From the NCBI GenBank assembly GCA_902826605.1, contig CADEFM010000005.1, forward strand, positions 124,001-188,000: a stretch of 64,000 bases of DNA. The letters are read 5' to 3'. Positions within the stretch are counted from its first letter, which is position 1; the number at the start of each line of letters is the position of its first letter. Below, piece after piece: positions 45,372 through 56,017 of the stretch. The stretch is from an uncultured Acidobacteriota bacterium. GTDB lineage: Bacteria; Acidobacteriota; Terriglobia; Bryobacterales; Bryobacteraceae. The notes below the pieces were generated by a model that had not been told where the DNA came from, did no database searches, and was given only the letters and a program-made list of their open reading frames with translations. The translations under genes and the position numbers were made by a program.

Positions 45372-47233
45372 TTTACGGTAATGCGCAGCGAATAGTTTCC
45401 GCTGATCACGGTGTCGAACGGGATAGACTGCTGCACATGAGTGCTGTCCAGCGTGCCCACCAGCGATCGCACCGACGTGCGTTCCGTTGACAGCACGTTG
45501 ACGATCGACGCCGGCAAATTGGGCAGTGTTTTGTCGTCGGCATAGTACGTGGGCCGGCTCTGCACCAGGGCGATATACAAGCGATTGCTGTCGCGTTCCT
45601 GATTCAGGAAGGAAACCGTTTCCGGAATATCCATGGTCCGGTTGCCTTGCACTGCGTTTTCCTGGGCGCGGTCGAGCGTGTCGGCGTCACTGAACAGAAT
45701 GCGATGATCGCCCTTGGGAAGGCCCGCTGGAATCTTCACGCTGAGTGAGCGTTCGATCCGGTCGCCGCGGTAGGGGCGCAGGAAAACCTTGACGGGGATC
45801 TCGGAACCCGCGGCCACTTCGGTGGTCGGCGTCCATGCGGATTCAATGACGGCCGACCGGCGCGACGGCAGCAGGTCCACCGTGACGTTCGCGCTCTTCA
45901 GCTTCGGCAGCGCGATGGGATTGAGGAAGAGTTTGTTGAATTTATCGCCCCACCAGCCAGCCAGCACGTTAGGCATGGGGACGGGGAGCTCGCCGGGAGC
46001 CACCATGGTGGACACGCGAATCATTTCCGCACCCTCCATCTCCACTTCGCCGGTCATTCGATAAGTCATCTCATCCGCGTATAAATTCATTTGCTGGAGC
46101 GAATTGCTGAGGGTGGCGGACATGAGGAAAGGCGTCCATTTCTGATGCACGAAGACGTTGAAATTCAGATCGCGCTCTTTCACGATGGCGTCCTTTTCGT
46201 CACGTGCGCGGACCTTGACGTGGACCGGGATGACAGGCGCTTCCGCGCCGAGTTCTCCCATGATTCCCGTGTGGCGATCCTGGTGCAGCGCGCCCACAAC
46301 ATCGCCCGCGTTGCCCATTTTGTTCGGTTGATATGCCGAGCTGAGCACCGTGAGAATTTCACTCTTGGCCATCGGCATGTCGATGGGACCCAGATCGAAG
46401 AACTGGTGTCCAAACGCCAGCACACGTTTGCCGTCATTGTAAGTAATGGTCCCCATGCCGGTGGTGGACATATCGCCGGATACCAGAATGCCCGCGACGG
46501 ATTCGCCGGGGTTGAGCGCTCGCTCCCATCCCACGGCGGGCTTCGCGGTCAGCGTGGTGGAATTCGCTCCACCCTGTACGGCGGTAATGCCCATCTGGCG
46601 CAGCAGCGGCTCATAAGTGGATAGCGTTTCTTGCGTGAATCCGGAAAACACCAGCGGTGTTTCAATGGGCGTCAACAGAGGCATGTTGGCCGGAAGCGAA
46701 CTCTGCGAAACGCCCGCTGAGACCAACGCTTTTAAAAGATCGCCGGGCACTTCCGCCGCGATGGCCTGGGGACGAACAATTTTGTCGGGCGTGCGCGCGG
46801 CGGTAGGGATGGATTTATCGATATCCCCGATTTCGAGCATCGATTCGATCGGCGTGATGCCGCAGATGGCGTCCGGCGAAAACTGGCTGAGCCGCAGCGC
46901 GACCGCGCCAATCAGCTTGCCTTCGATGTAGACTGGGCTTCCGCTCATGCCGCCCGCGACGCCTGTCCGCACCGCTTTGCCGCCCATTTTAGCGACGATC
47001 ACGTGCTGCCGCGGACCCATTGCGTTCTTCCAGATACCGATGATTTCGACGGGCACCGCTTCCGGGGTGGCTCCCTGAAACACGGTCCAGGCAATCGCCT
47101 GCGCCCCTGGTTTGACCTGATCGAGAGGGAGAATTTCAGGCTTACCGGCCTTGGGCGGGGTCAACTCCGCGCCGGATGCGAATCCGGACAATAGCGAGCA
47201 CACTACAAGAATCGCCGCCAGACAGGTCTTCAT
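45368..47233 (-). CDS. SpoIVB-type (MEROPS S55) serine peptidase domain protein, permuted
   Basis: 621 residues: signal peptide 1-21, then the Ser-containing half of an S55 domain, GGMSGSPVYIEGKLIGAV (94-111) followed by GITPIESMLE, then after about 150 residues the His-containing half, GTITYNDGKRVLAFGHQFFD (H276). In SpoIVB the His half comes first. The C-terminal half is beta-rich, possibly Ig-like. Without a PDZ domain seen, target selection is unknown. Start at MKTC (47233) is supported by AGAGG 7 bases before and by the signal peptide. Coupled to the propeller gene by GTGA. Confidence 0.8.
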   Translation of the reverse strand: MKTCLAAILVVCSLLSGFASGAELTPPKAGKPEILPLDQVKPGAQAIAWTVFQGATPEAVPVEIIGIWKNAMGPRQHVIVAKMGGKAVRTGVAGGMSGSPVYIEGKLIGAVALRLSQFSPDAICGITPIESMLEIGDIDKSIPTAARTPDKIVRPQAIAAEVPGDLLKALVSAGVSQSSLPANMPLLTPIETPLVFSGFTQETLSTYEPLLRQMGITAVQGGANSTTLTAKPAVGWERALNPGESVAGILVSGDMSTTGMGTITYNDGKRVLAFGHQFFDLGPIDMPMAKSEILTVLSSAYQPNKMGNAGDVVGALHQDRHTGIMGELGAEAPVIPVHVKVRARDEKDAIVKERDLNFNVFVHQKWTPFLMSATLSNSLQQMNLYADEMTYRMTGEVEMEGAEMIRVSTMVAPGELPVPMPNVLAGWWGDKFNKLFLNPIALPKLKSANVTVDLLPSRRSAVIESAWTPTTEVAAGSEIPVKVFLRPYRGDRIERSLSVKIPAGLPKGDHRILFSDADTLDRAQENAVQGNRTMDIPETVSFLNQERDSNRLYIALVQSRPTYYADDKTLPNLPASIVNVLSTERTSVRSLVGTLDSTHVQQSIPFDTVISGNYSLRITVK

Positions 47234-47310
47234 TCTGTACCTCTGGTTCATATTATGAGCGAAGGGACGGCCAGATGGGGGCGGCTGAGGCGAGCGAGAG
47301 TGAAGCATAT

Positions 47311-47321
47311 CTATGGCATAG
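47311..47321. promoter_or_regulatory. Palindrome upstream of the vapB-like gene
   Basis: CTATGGCATAG is a perfect palindrome around a central G, 30 bases before the antitoxin start and followed by an AT-rich TATATT (47326-47331) that could be the -10. VapB-type antitoxins usually bind such palindromes, so an autoregulatory operator is plausible. Confidence 0.4.
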
Positions 47322-47350
47322 TTGCTATATTTATGGATATGGAATCTCCG

Positions 47351-47581
47351 ATGATTCGTACTACCGTGGACATTCCCGCGCCGCTGTACAAGAAACTAAA
47401 GGAACAAGCGGTGCAGCAGGGCTGTTCCATTCGCGATCTTCTGGTCAGCGGAGTGGAACGCGTTTTGCTCAACCCGCAACGGCCCCGCAAGAGAGCGATC
47501 CGGTTTCCGTTGATCGACTCGCCGGGACCGAAAGTCGCGATGACGAATGAACAGATTTATGAACACATTGAATTTCCTTGA
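47351..47581 (+). CDS. VapB-like ribbon-helix-helix antitoxin
   Basis: A 76-residue protein. IRTTVDIPAPLYKKLKEQAVQ (about 2-22) is a ribbon-helix-helix start of the kind that binds DNA as a dimer, and the C-terminus (PGPKVAMTNEQIYEHIEF) resembles the toxin-binding tail of VapB antitoxins. ATG 47351 is chosen as it begins the RHH strand; ATG 47333 is in frame upstream. It overlaps the PIN-domain gene by 35 bases. Confidence 0.78.
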   Translation: MIRTTVDIPAPLYKKLKEQAVQQGCSIRDLLVSGVERVLLNPQRPRKRAIRFPLIDSPGPKVAMTNEQIYEHIEFP

Positions 47582-47984
47582 CATCAATGTGTGGCTGGCC
47601 CTCGTATGGGGGCGGCATGCTGATGCGGAGACGGCTCGTTCCTGGTTCCGAAGAACTGAAGATCAACAATTCTTTTTCTGCCGCTTCACCCAACTGGGAT
47701 TGTTGCGACTGCTGACCACGGAAGCCGTGATGGGGCGTGACGTGAAAACCATGTCAGGAGCTTGGGAAATCTATGACCAGTGCATGGACGACGATCGAAT
47801 CGCGTTTCTGCCGGAGCCCGCTGCCATCGACTCGCGCTTGCGCGCATTCAGCAAGAGCCGGCAGCCATCGCCTAAGGTATGGGCTGACGCCTACCTCGCG
47901 GCATTTGCGAGCACGGCGGGCTTAAGGCTGGTGACGTTCGACAAAGCGATGCGGTCTAAGAGCGTCGAGTGCACCATTCTTTGA
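47547..47984 (+). CDS. VapC-like PIN-domain ribonuclease toxin
   Basis: A 145-residue PIN protein. The first acidic residue lies in NFLDINVWLAL (about 8-18), the middle one in the WFRRTE/RFTQLGLLRLL region, and WADAYLAAFA and LVTFDKAM (Asp residues about 112 and 133) complete the metal site. Such toxins cut tRNA or rRNA. Starts in the antitoxin gene at ATG 47547 (or 47559), which keeps the two coupled. Convergent with purA. Confidence 0.85.
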   Translation: MNRFMNTLNFLDINVWLALVWGRHADAETARSWFRRTEDQQFFFCRFTQLGLLRLLTTEAVMGRDVKTMSGAWEIYDQCMDDDRIAFLPEPAAIDSRLRAFSKSRQPSPKVWADAYLAAFASTAGLRLVTFDKAMRSKSVECTIL

Positions 47985-48013
47985 ACAAACCTAGCTGTCC
48001 GTTGCACCCTCGG

Positions 48014-49864
<1,851 letters not shown>

Positions 49865-49867
49865 CCG

Positions 49868-50425
49868 ATGCAGGCTCTCTTCAACGCGGTTCGAACCGGC
49901 GACTCCGCGGCTATTCAAGCTGCGGTCGAGGCGGATCCTTCGATCGCCGTATTCGCGGCAGCTATAACCGGTGACACCGCGCAGTTGGAAGCTTTGGTCA
50001 CGGGCGACCGGTCACTGGTGAATTTGCTTAGTTCCGATGGCTGGACGGCATTGCATCTGGCCGGACATTTTGGCCGGACGGAAGCGGTTCGCGTGCTGCT
50101 GAACAAGGGGGCGAACGTGAATGCGCGCTCCACGAACGCGATGCAGAACATGCCCTTGCATGCGGCGGCTGCGGGACGCGCAACCGCTGCGGCCAAACTG
50201 TTGATCGAGCACGGCGCCAACGTCAATGCACGCCAGCACGGAGGATGGGCGCCCTTACACGCCGCGGCCCAGGCGGGCGATCTTGGACTCGCCGGCTTGC
50301 TGATTGAAAATGGCGCGGATGTGAACGTGCGCGCGGAGAATCAGCAGAGGCCGCTGGATCTGGCGCTCACGAAAGGGCAGCAGGCCATGGTCGAGTTTCT
50401 CGAATCCCACGGCGCGCGGCTATAG
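49868..50425 (+). CDS. Ankyrin-repeat protein
   Basis: 185 residues, about five ankyrin repeats: VTGDRSLVNLLSSDGWTALHLAGHF, RVLLNKGANVNARSTNAMQ, NMPLHAAAAGRATAAAKLL, GGWAPLHAAAQAGDLGLAGLL and QQRPLDLALTKGQQAMVEFL. It has no catalytic domain and no signal peptide, so it should be a cytosolic protein-binding scaffold. It starts 3 bases after the unknown gene. Its last 59 bases overlap the 3' end of the convergent helicase gene. Confidence 0.88.
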   Translation: MQALFNAVRTGDSAAIQAAVEADPSIAVFAAAITGDTAQLEALVTGDRSLVNLLSSDGWTALHLAGHFGRTEAVRVLLNKGANVNARSTNAMQNMPLHAAAAGRATAAAKLLIEHGANVNARQHGGWAPLHAAAQAGDLGLAGLLIENGADVNVRAENQQRPLDLALTKGQQAMVEFLESHGARL

Positions 50426-53400
50426 GCGGCGCGTCATCTTCCTGGGGCACGCCATCGAGCAAGCGCAATACGCCTTGGCCGAGTGCACTGGTGCGTGGGC
50501 CGGGCAGGACGATCCCAGTCAGGTTGAGCGGGTCGGCCAGCGGAATCTCGAGCTCTTCGCCGGTCTTTCCAGAGCGGCGCAGGCCGCGCAGAATATCCAC
50601 GGCTTCGGGCCGTGCGAATTGCTCGCCCAGAGGGCCATCGATAAACCGGCCTCCGCGAACTTCTCCGCGCGCTTCCCACTGGCGCAGGACCACCAACAGA
50701 GAGCGCCACGGCGGAGCGAGGGTTTCCCGTGCCAGCAGATCGCGGAAGACTACGCCCCAGCGATCCAGCAGCAGGCGGGCGAAGAACTCCGGCTTGTGTG
50801 GTGAGGAGACCGGGGCGTTTGCGGGTGCGGGTTCCAAAATCGCCCAGCGTCCAGCGGCATGACGCGGACGGGCCAGCCGTCCACGGCCTTCGCCACGGCG
50901 GCGTTTCGGATCGATCAGCGCGCGCAGATTCTCGAACCCGTCGGCGGTCACACGTCCAGCGGCGACCAGTTCCCACAATCCGTCTTCCACTTCACTCGCC
51001 AGGCGTCCCGTGGCGCGAACCAGATCGTGAAAAAAAGACGCACCGCGTTGTTCGAGCGCCGCGAGCACATCCTTCGCCGGGTGGGATAGCGCTGTGACAG
51101 CGGGAGTTTGCGGCAACAGGTGCGGGGCGTCTTCACGAAGGAAAATTGCGAGCGGCGCCACGCGCGTGGGCCGCACTCTGCGCGCGCCTTCCGTTTCGAG
51201 CGCGGGATGCGGCGACAAGCGTCCCCACATCACCTCACCCGCCAGACAGAGGCGGTCGAGCAATTCCGGATCGTAATTCTTCACGCGGCGCGTCAAGATG
51301 CTGGTCTCCCACGCAGCGGCCGAGATTTCGTAGCCCTGCAATTGCTTGAGCACCTGAAATAATCCGTCCACCCCGTGGAGTTGCGTTCCCGTGCTCAGAT
51401 GCTGCCAGCGGCATAGGAAACGCATAAAGTCCGCGCTCGAAACAGGCTCGATTTCACGGCGCAGTTTGCCGAGCGTCAAATGGTGGATGCGAGCCAGGAT
51501 ACGGCGATGGCAGAATTCGCCTGCATCGGCCTTTGTGAAATTGCCGCGTAGAATCTGGCCTTCGGATTCTAGCTGGGCTAGCGCGATATTTACGTCTTCA
51601 AGAGAAAGTGCCAAACGCGCGGCGAGGCCTGCCGGAGTGAAAGGGCCGATGGAATCCGCCCAGCCGCGCAGGATTGCCGCAGTATCGGCGAGCCGGTCCA
51701 GCCGCTCCGTCGCCACCCATTGCAGGGACACTACAGTCGCGCGGCCTGTGCGTTGGAGCGTGCCGTAAAATTCCCTCCACTCCGCCACGGGGGGCAGCAT
51801 GATGAGCGAAAGCAGTGCGTCGTGAAGTTCATCGGCATCGCGCACCACGGGCCATGCTTCCGACGCTACCTGAGCGATCGCGGCCGGATCCAGCGCTCCC
51901 AGGCTGGCCGCATCGGCGGACGGCAGCACGCGCCGCAACTGCACCGCGCGTGTGCGGCGTTCTTCCAGGGGCGCACCATCCAGAAACGCGTAAGGGTTGG
52001 AGTTCAGAATCTCATGGCAGAACGGCGAGGGTTCCGGCGTATCCACCGCGATTGTCCTGATCGAGCCGTCTTCGATCCGTTGCAGCACTTCAATCAAGCC
52101 GTCCAGGTCCATTGCCTCGCGCAGGCAGTTGTCGATGGTCTCATTCACCAATGGATGATCCGGAATGCGAATCTCCCCGGCCAAATTCTCCACGCAGGCA
52201 GCCTGATCCGGAAACACAGAGGCCAGCAAGTCATCGGCACGCATGCGCTGGATAGGAGGCGGAACCTTCCGGCCGCCGGTGAAGCGCGGCACCGCCAGCG
52301 CACGGCCGGCATTCCACTTCCAGCGTGCGCCGAACATGGGGGCGTCAAGCAGAGCTTGCGTCAGCACGTCCTTTACGGTGCGCGGATTCAAGTATTCGAA
52401 AACGATGTCCAGTGGAAACGAATGCTGGTCGGTGAGAGAGAGCACCAGCCCGTTATCGGTGGCCGCGGCTTGCAGTTCAAAATTGAATGACCGGCAGAAG
52501 CGTTTACGCAAAGCCAGTCCCCACCCGCGATTGATACGCGAGCCGAAGGGAGCGTGCACCACCAGTTGCATGCCGCCGGCTTCATCGAAGAAACGCTCCG
52601 CCACGACGGTCTGCTGCGTGGGAATTGCGCCAAGAGCGCGTGCGCCCGCTCGAACGTAGTCCACGGCTTGTTCTGCGCCCAATTTGTTCAGGCCACACTC
52701 TTCGATGAGCATCTCTATTGGGTCGGCCGCGCTGCCGATGACGCAACGCAATTCCGCCAGCTCTTCCGATAGTTCGCGGGTGCGCCCCGGAGCCTCGCCG
52801 CGCCAGAAAGGAATGGAGGGCGCCGCGCCGTGAGCGTCCTCGACGCGAACCCGGCCGGGTTCCACGCGCCGGATGCGCCAGGAAGTGGTTCCCAGTAAAA
52901 AAATATCGCCCGCCAAACTCTCCACGGCGAAGTCTTCATCGAGAGTGCCCACTACCGTGCCTTCCGGCTCCGCGATCACCTGATACTGCGCTGTTTCCGG
53001 GATTGCGCCGCCGTTGGTGATGGCAGTCAGCCGCGCGGCGCGCCGCCCGCGAATGCGGTGATTCACGTTGTCATGATGCAGGAGCGCTCCGCGCCGCCCG
53101 CGGGATGTGGCCATTCCTTCCGCCAGCATTTCCACGACCGCGTCGAAATCGCGGCGCTGCAGATCGCGATATGGATATGCGCCGCGGATGAATTCGTACA
53201 ACTGGCCTTCGTCCCAATCCTCGCACGCAGCCATCGCAACCATCTGCTGCGCGAGAATGTCGAGCGGCGCGAGCGGGATCTCCAATCGATCCAACTTGCC
53301 TCGGCGAATTGCACGCACCAACGCTGCTGACTCGATCAATTCATCGCGCGTGGTGGCGAAGATACGGCCTTTTGAAACCGCGCCGATCCAGTGTCCGGCC

Positions 53401-54464
53401 CGGCCAATGCGCTGCAAGGCGACGGCAATGGAACGGGGAGAGCCAAGCTGGCAAACCAGATCCACGGTGCCGATATCAATGCCCAGTTCAAGCGAAGCTG
53501 TCGCCACCACGATCTTCAACTCGCCATTTTTCAGTCTCTGTTCGGCTTCCTGACGCAGGTGGCGCGCCAGACTTCCATGATGGGGGACAACGGCGCTTTC
53601 ACCGAGCCGCTCCGCCAGATGATGCGCCACTCGTTCCGCCAGCCGGCGCGTATTCACAAACACCAGTGTCGTGCGGTTTTCATTCGTTAACCCGGCGACA
53701 CGATCATAGATTTCGTCCCAGTTGTCATTGCTGGCCACCGCGCCCAATTCGTCGCGCGGCACCTCCACGGCAAGATCCATTGCGCGGCGATGGCCGATCT
53801 GGATTACCTTCGCATTCGGGCTCAGGAATCGTGCGACTTCTTCCACGGGCCGCACGGTTGCCGATAGGCCGATCTTCTGGAGTGGGTGCGCCACTAAACG
53901 TTCCAGGCGCGCAATGGATAGAGCCAGATGCGATCCGCGCTTCGATCCAGCGACCGCGTGAATTTCGTCGACGATCAGCGTGCGCACGGTGCTGAGCATT
54001 TTTCTGGACCGCTCCGCGGTGAGCAGGATGTAGAGTGATTCGGGCGTGGTCACCAGAATGTGTGGAGCTTGCTTGCCCATCTGCACGCGTTCCCAAGCCG
54101 GCGTATCGCCGGTGCGAACGGCCACGCGGACTACCGGCAGCGCACGTCCTTCGACGGACGCTAGCGCCGCAATCCCGGCCAGGGGAATTTCCAGGTTTTT
54201 GCGGATGTCATTGCTCAGAGCTTTGAGCGGCGAGACGTACAGGATTTGCGTCTCATCCACCAGGTCGCCCGCAGCCGCCTGCTTGACTAATATGTCCAAG
54301 GAGTGCAGAAACGCCGCCAAAGTCTTGCCGGATCCGGTAGGCGCGGAGATCAGCACATCGCGTCCAGAGCGAATCGCGGGCCATCCCAGGCGCTGCGGTT
54401 CGGTCACCTCGCGGAATTGCTCCGCAAACCAGCGGGCAGTAAGGGGATGAAACGCGGACAACAT
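50367..54464 (-). CDS. lhr: Lhr-type DEAD/DEAH-box helicase
   Basis: 1365 residues, superfamily 2 helicase of the Lhr family. Walker A APTGSGKT (41-48), YVSPLKALSNDI, TTPESLYILL, Walker B DEIH, the helicase C lobe with FVNTRRLAERVAHHLAE and QRIGRAGH, then the winged-helix and Lhr-core (beta-barrel) regions about 480-870, and a long C-terminal part (about 880-1365) as in bacterial full-length Lhr. Lhr acts in 3'-5' DNA/RNA unwinding during repair. ATG 54464 is used; no strong ribosome site. Its end overlaps the ankyrin gene. Confidence 0.93.
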   Translation of the reverse strand: MLSAFHPLTARWFAEQFREVTEPQRLGWPAIRSGRDVLISAPTGSGKTLAAFLHSLDILVKQAAAGDLVDETQILYVSPLKALSNDIRKNLEIPLAGIAALASVEGRALPVVRVAVRTGDTPAWERVQMGKQAPHILVTTPESLYILLTAERSRKMLSTVRTLIVDEIHAVAGSKRGSHLALSIARLERLVAHPLQKIGLSATVRPVEEVARFLSPNAKVIQIGHRRAMDLAVEVPRDELGAVASNDNWDEIYDRVAGLTNENRTTLVFVNTRRLAERVAHHLAERLGESAVVPHHGSLARHLRQEAEQRLKNGELKIVVATASLELGIDIGTVDLVCQLGSPRSIAVALQRIGRAGHWIGAVSKGRIFATTRDELIESAALVRAIRRGKLDRLEIPLAPLDILAQQMVAMAACEDWDEGQLYEFIRGAYPYRDLQRRDFDAVVEMLAEGMATSRGRRGALLHHDNVNHRIRGRRAARLTAITNGGAIPETAQYQVIAEPEGTVVGTLDEDFAVESLAGDIFLLGTTSWRIRRVEPGRVRVEDAHGAAPSIPFWRGEAPGRTRELSEELAELRCVIGSAADPIEMLIEECGLNKLGAEQAVDYVRAGARALGAIPTQQTVVAERFFDEAGGMQLVVHAPFGSRINRGWGLALRKRFCRSFNFELQAAATDNGLVLSLTDQHSFPLDIVFEYLNPRTVKDVLTQALLDAPMFGARWKWNAGRALAVPRFTGGRKVPPPIQRMRADDLLASVFPDQAACVENLAGEIRIPDHPLVNETIDNCLREAMDLDGLIEVLQRIEDGSIRTIAVDTPEPSPFCHEILNSNPYAFLDGAPLEERRTRAVQLRRVLPSADAASLGALDPAAIAQVASEAWPVVRDADELHDALLSLIMLPPVAEWREFYGTLQRTGRATVVSLQWVATERLDRLADTAAILRGWADSIGPFTPAGLAARLALSLEDVNIALAQLESEGQILRGNFTKADAGEFCHRRILARIHHLTLGKLRREIEPVSSADFMRFLCRWQHLSTGTQLHGVDGLFQVLKQLQGYEISAAAWETSILTRRVKNYDPELLDRLCLAGEVMWGRLSPHPALETEGARRVRPTRVAPLAIFLREDAPHLLPQTPAVTALSHPAKDVLAALEQRGASFFHDLVRATGRLASEVEDGLWELVAAGRVTADGFENLRALIDPKRRRGEGRGRLARPRHAAGRWAILEPAPANAPVSSPHKPEFFARLLLDRWGVVFRDLLARETLAPPWRSLLVVLRQWEARGEVRGGRFIDGPLGEQFARPEAVDILRGLRRSGKTGEELEIPLADPLNLTGIVLPGPRTSALGQGVLRLLDGVPQEDDAPPIAARRGIRETRPWPAALS

Positions 54465-54604
54465 GGAAATTACTGATGAATCGGGTATTTCGGGTATCCC
54501 AGTAACGTCGCGCCAGTCCGGTGCGCCATTTCCAGTGTATCCGTCTGCGCAAGTGCCAGAATATCCGGCTGCGCCGGCGATTCGAAGTATACTGAAGAGA
54601 ACAC

Positions 54605-56017
54605 GTGAAAGCCTTGATTTCTTCCACACCTAAGGTCCGCTCCCTTTGGATCGGCGTCCTATTCATTGTTTTGGGATCGCTTGTGTTGCAGAGCTGCAAC
54701 CGCGGCGAGCAAACCGCCGCAGCCAGCGGTGGTGGCGGCAAAAAGGGAGGGAAGAAGGGCGGACGCGGCGCAGACTTGGGACCTGTACCCGTAGTGGTTG
54801 CCCCTGCGGCGAAAAAGGACGTTCCAATAGAAGTCAGTGCGGTCGGCAACGTGGAGGCGTTGTCTATCATCAACGTCAAGCCCCAGGTGAACGGCCAGCT
54901 CCTTGAGGTATTTATCAACGACGGCGATTTTATTAAGAAGGGCGACAAGCTATTCCAAATCGATTCGCGCGCACAGGAAGGGCAAATCAGGCAGGCAGAG
55001 GCGACCCTGGCGCGGGATCGCGCGCAGCTCGCCCAGGCAACCGCCAACCTGGCCCGGGACGTTGCCAACGAAAAATACGCCCGCGAACAGGCAACGCGCT
55101 ATGCGGCGCTGTTCCAGCAAGGCGTGGTGTCCAAGGACGACCGTGATCGTTTCGCCAGCACGGCCGACGCGCTCGAGCAGCTGGTGCAGGCCGATAAGGC
55201 CGCCATCCAGAGCGCCGAGGCGCAGATTCAGGCCGACCTGGGCAGCATCGCCAACCTCAGATTGCAGCTCAGTTTCGCGACCATCTATTCATCCATGGAG
55301 GGGCGTGCAGGCAGCATCACCGTCAAAGCGGGTAACATCGTGACTGCCAACGCAACGGATTTGGTGTCGATTGCCCAGGTACAGCCTATCTATGTTACTT
55401 TTTCCGTGCCGGAATCGAGGCTAGCCGAAATTCAGCGCGCCATGGTGCACGGCAAGCTCGTCACCGAAGCTAAACCACAGGACGATTTGACTCCGCCCGA
55501 ACGGGGAGTACTTACCTTCGTCGACAATTCCGTCGATTCCACCACGGGAACCATTAAACTTAAGGCGACCTTTCAGAATCCCAGGCGCACTTTATGGCCC
55601 GGCCAGTACGTTAATACGCGCTTGCAGCTTTCGACCCAAGCCGGTGCAACAGTCATTCCCGCACCCGCGCTGCAAGCCGGCCAGGACGGATCGTACGTAT
55701 ACGTGGTCAAGGAAGACCGCACTGTGGAGGCGCGCACTGTGACCCCCGGCCTGCGTTTGGAGAATGAAGTAGTCATCGACAAAGGCATTTCACCGGGGGA
55801 AATTGTGGTCACGGAAGGCCAGCTTCGTCTGGCGCCCGGCAGCCGGGTAGTTCTTCCCGGAGAAGGCGGACGCGGTCGTGGCGGTCAAGGCGTCGGAGTC
55901 ACTCAGAACGACGGAACTGGCGGCGCCCAGAAAAATGTGCCTGAGGGCGGTGGCCACGAAGGCAATGGCGCTCAAACCGGCGGCGGATTCACGAAGAAGA
56001 CGGCCACCGGCCTTTAG
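54605..56017 (+). CDS. RND efflux periplasmic adaptor (membrane-fusion lipoprotein)
   Basis: 470 residues. N-terminal lipoprotein signal with LVLQSC (C31), then a Gly/Lys-rich linker. The adaptor core follows: barrel-sandwich SIINVKPQVNGQLLEVFINDGD, hairpin of two long helices (about 125-215), beta-barrel PIYVTFSVPESRLAEIQ and membrane-proximal LRLAPGSRVVL, all as in MdtA/AcrA. Residues about 420-470 are a Gly/Gln-rich low-complexity tail. No RND pump or TolC gene lies beside it, so its partner is elsewhere. GTG start; 4-base convergent overlap with the reductase gene. Confidence 0.9.
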   Translation: MKALISSTPKVRSLWIGVLFIVLGSLVLQSCNRGEQTAAASGGGGKKGGKKGGRGADLGPVPVVVAPAAKKDVPIEVSAVGNVEALSIINVKPQVNGQLLEVFINDGDFIKKGDKLFQIDSRAQEGQIRQAEATLARDRAQLAQATANLARDVANEKYAREQATRYAALFQQGVVSKDDRDRFASTADALEQLVQADKAAIQSAEAQIQADLGSIANLRLQLSFATIYSSMEGRAGSITVKAGNIVTANATDLVSIAQVQPIYVTFSVPESRLAEIQRAMVHGKLVTEAKPQDDLTPPERGVLTFVDNSVDSTTGTIKLKATFQNPRRTLWPGQYVNTRLQLSTQAGATVIPAPALQAGQDGSYVYVVKEDRTVEARTVTPGLRLENEVVIDKGISPGEIVVTEGQLRLAPGSRVVLPGEGGRGRGGQGVGVTQNDGTGGAQKNVPEGGGHEGNGAQTGGGFTKKTATGL

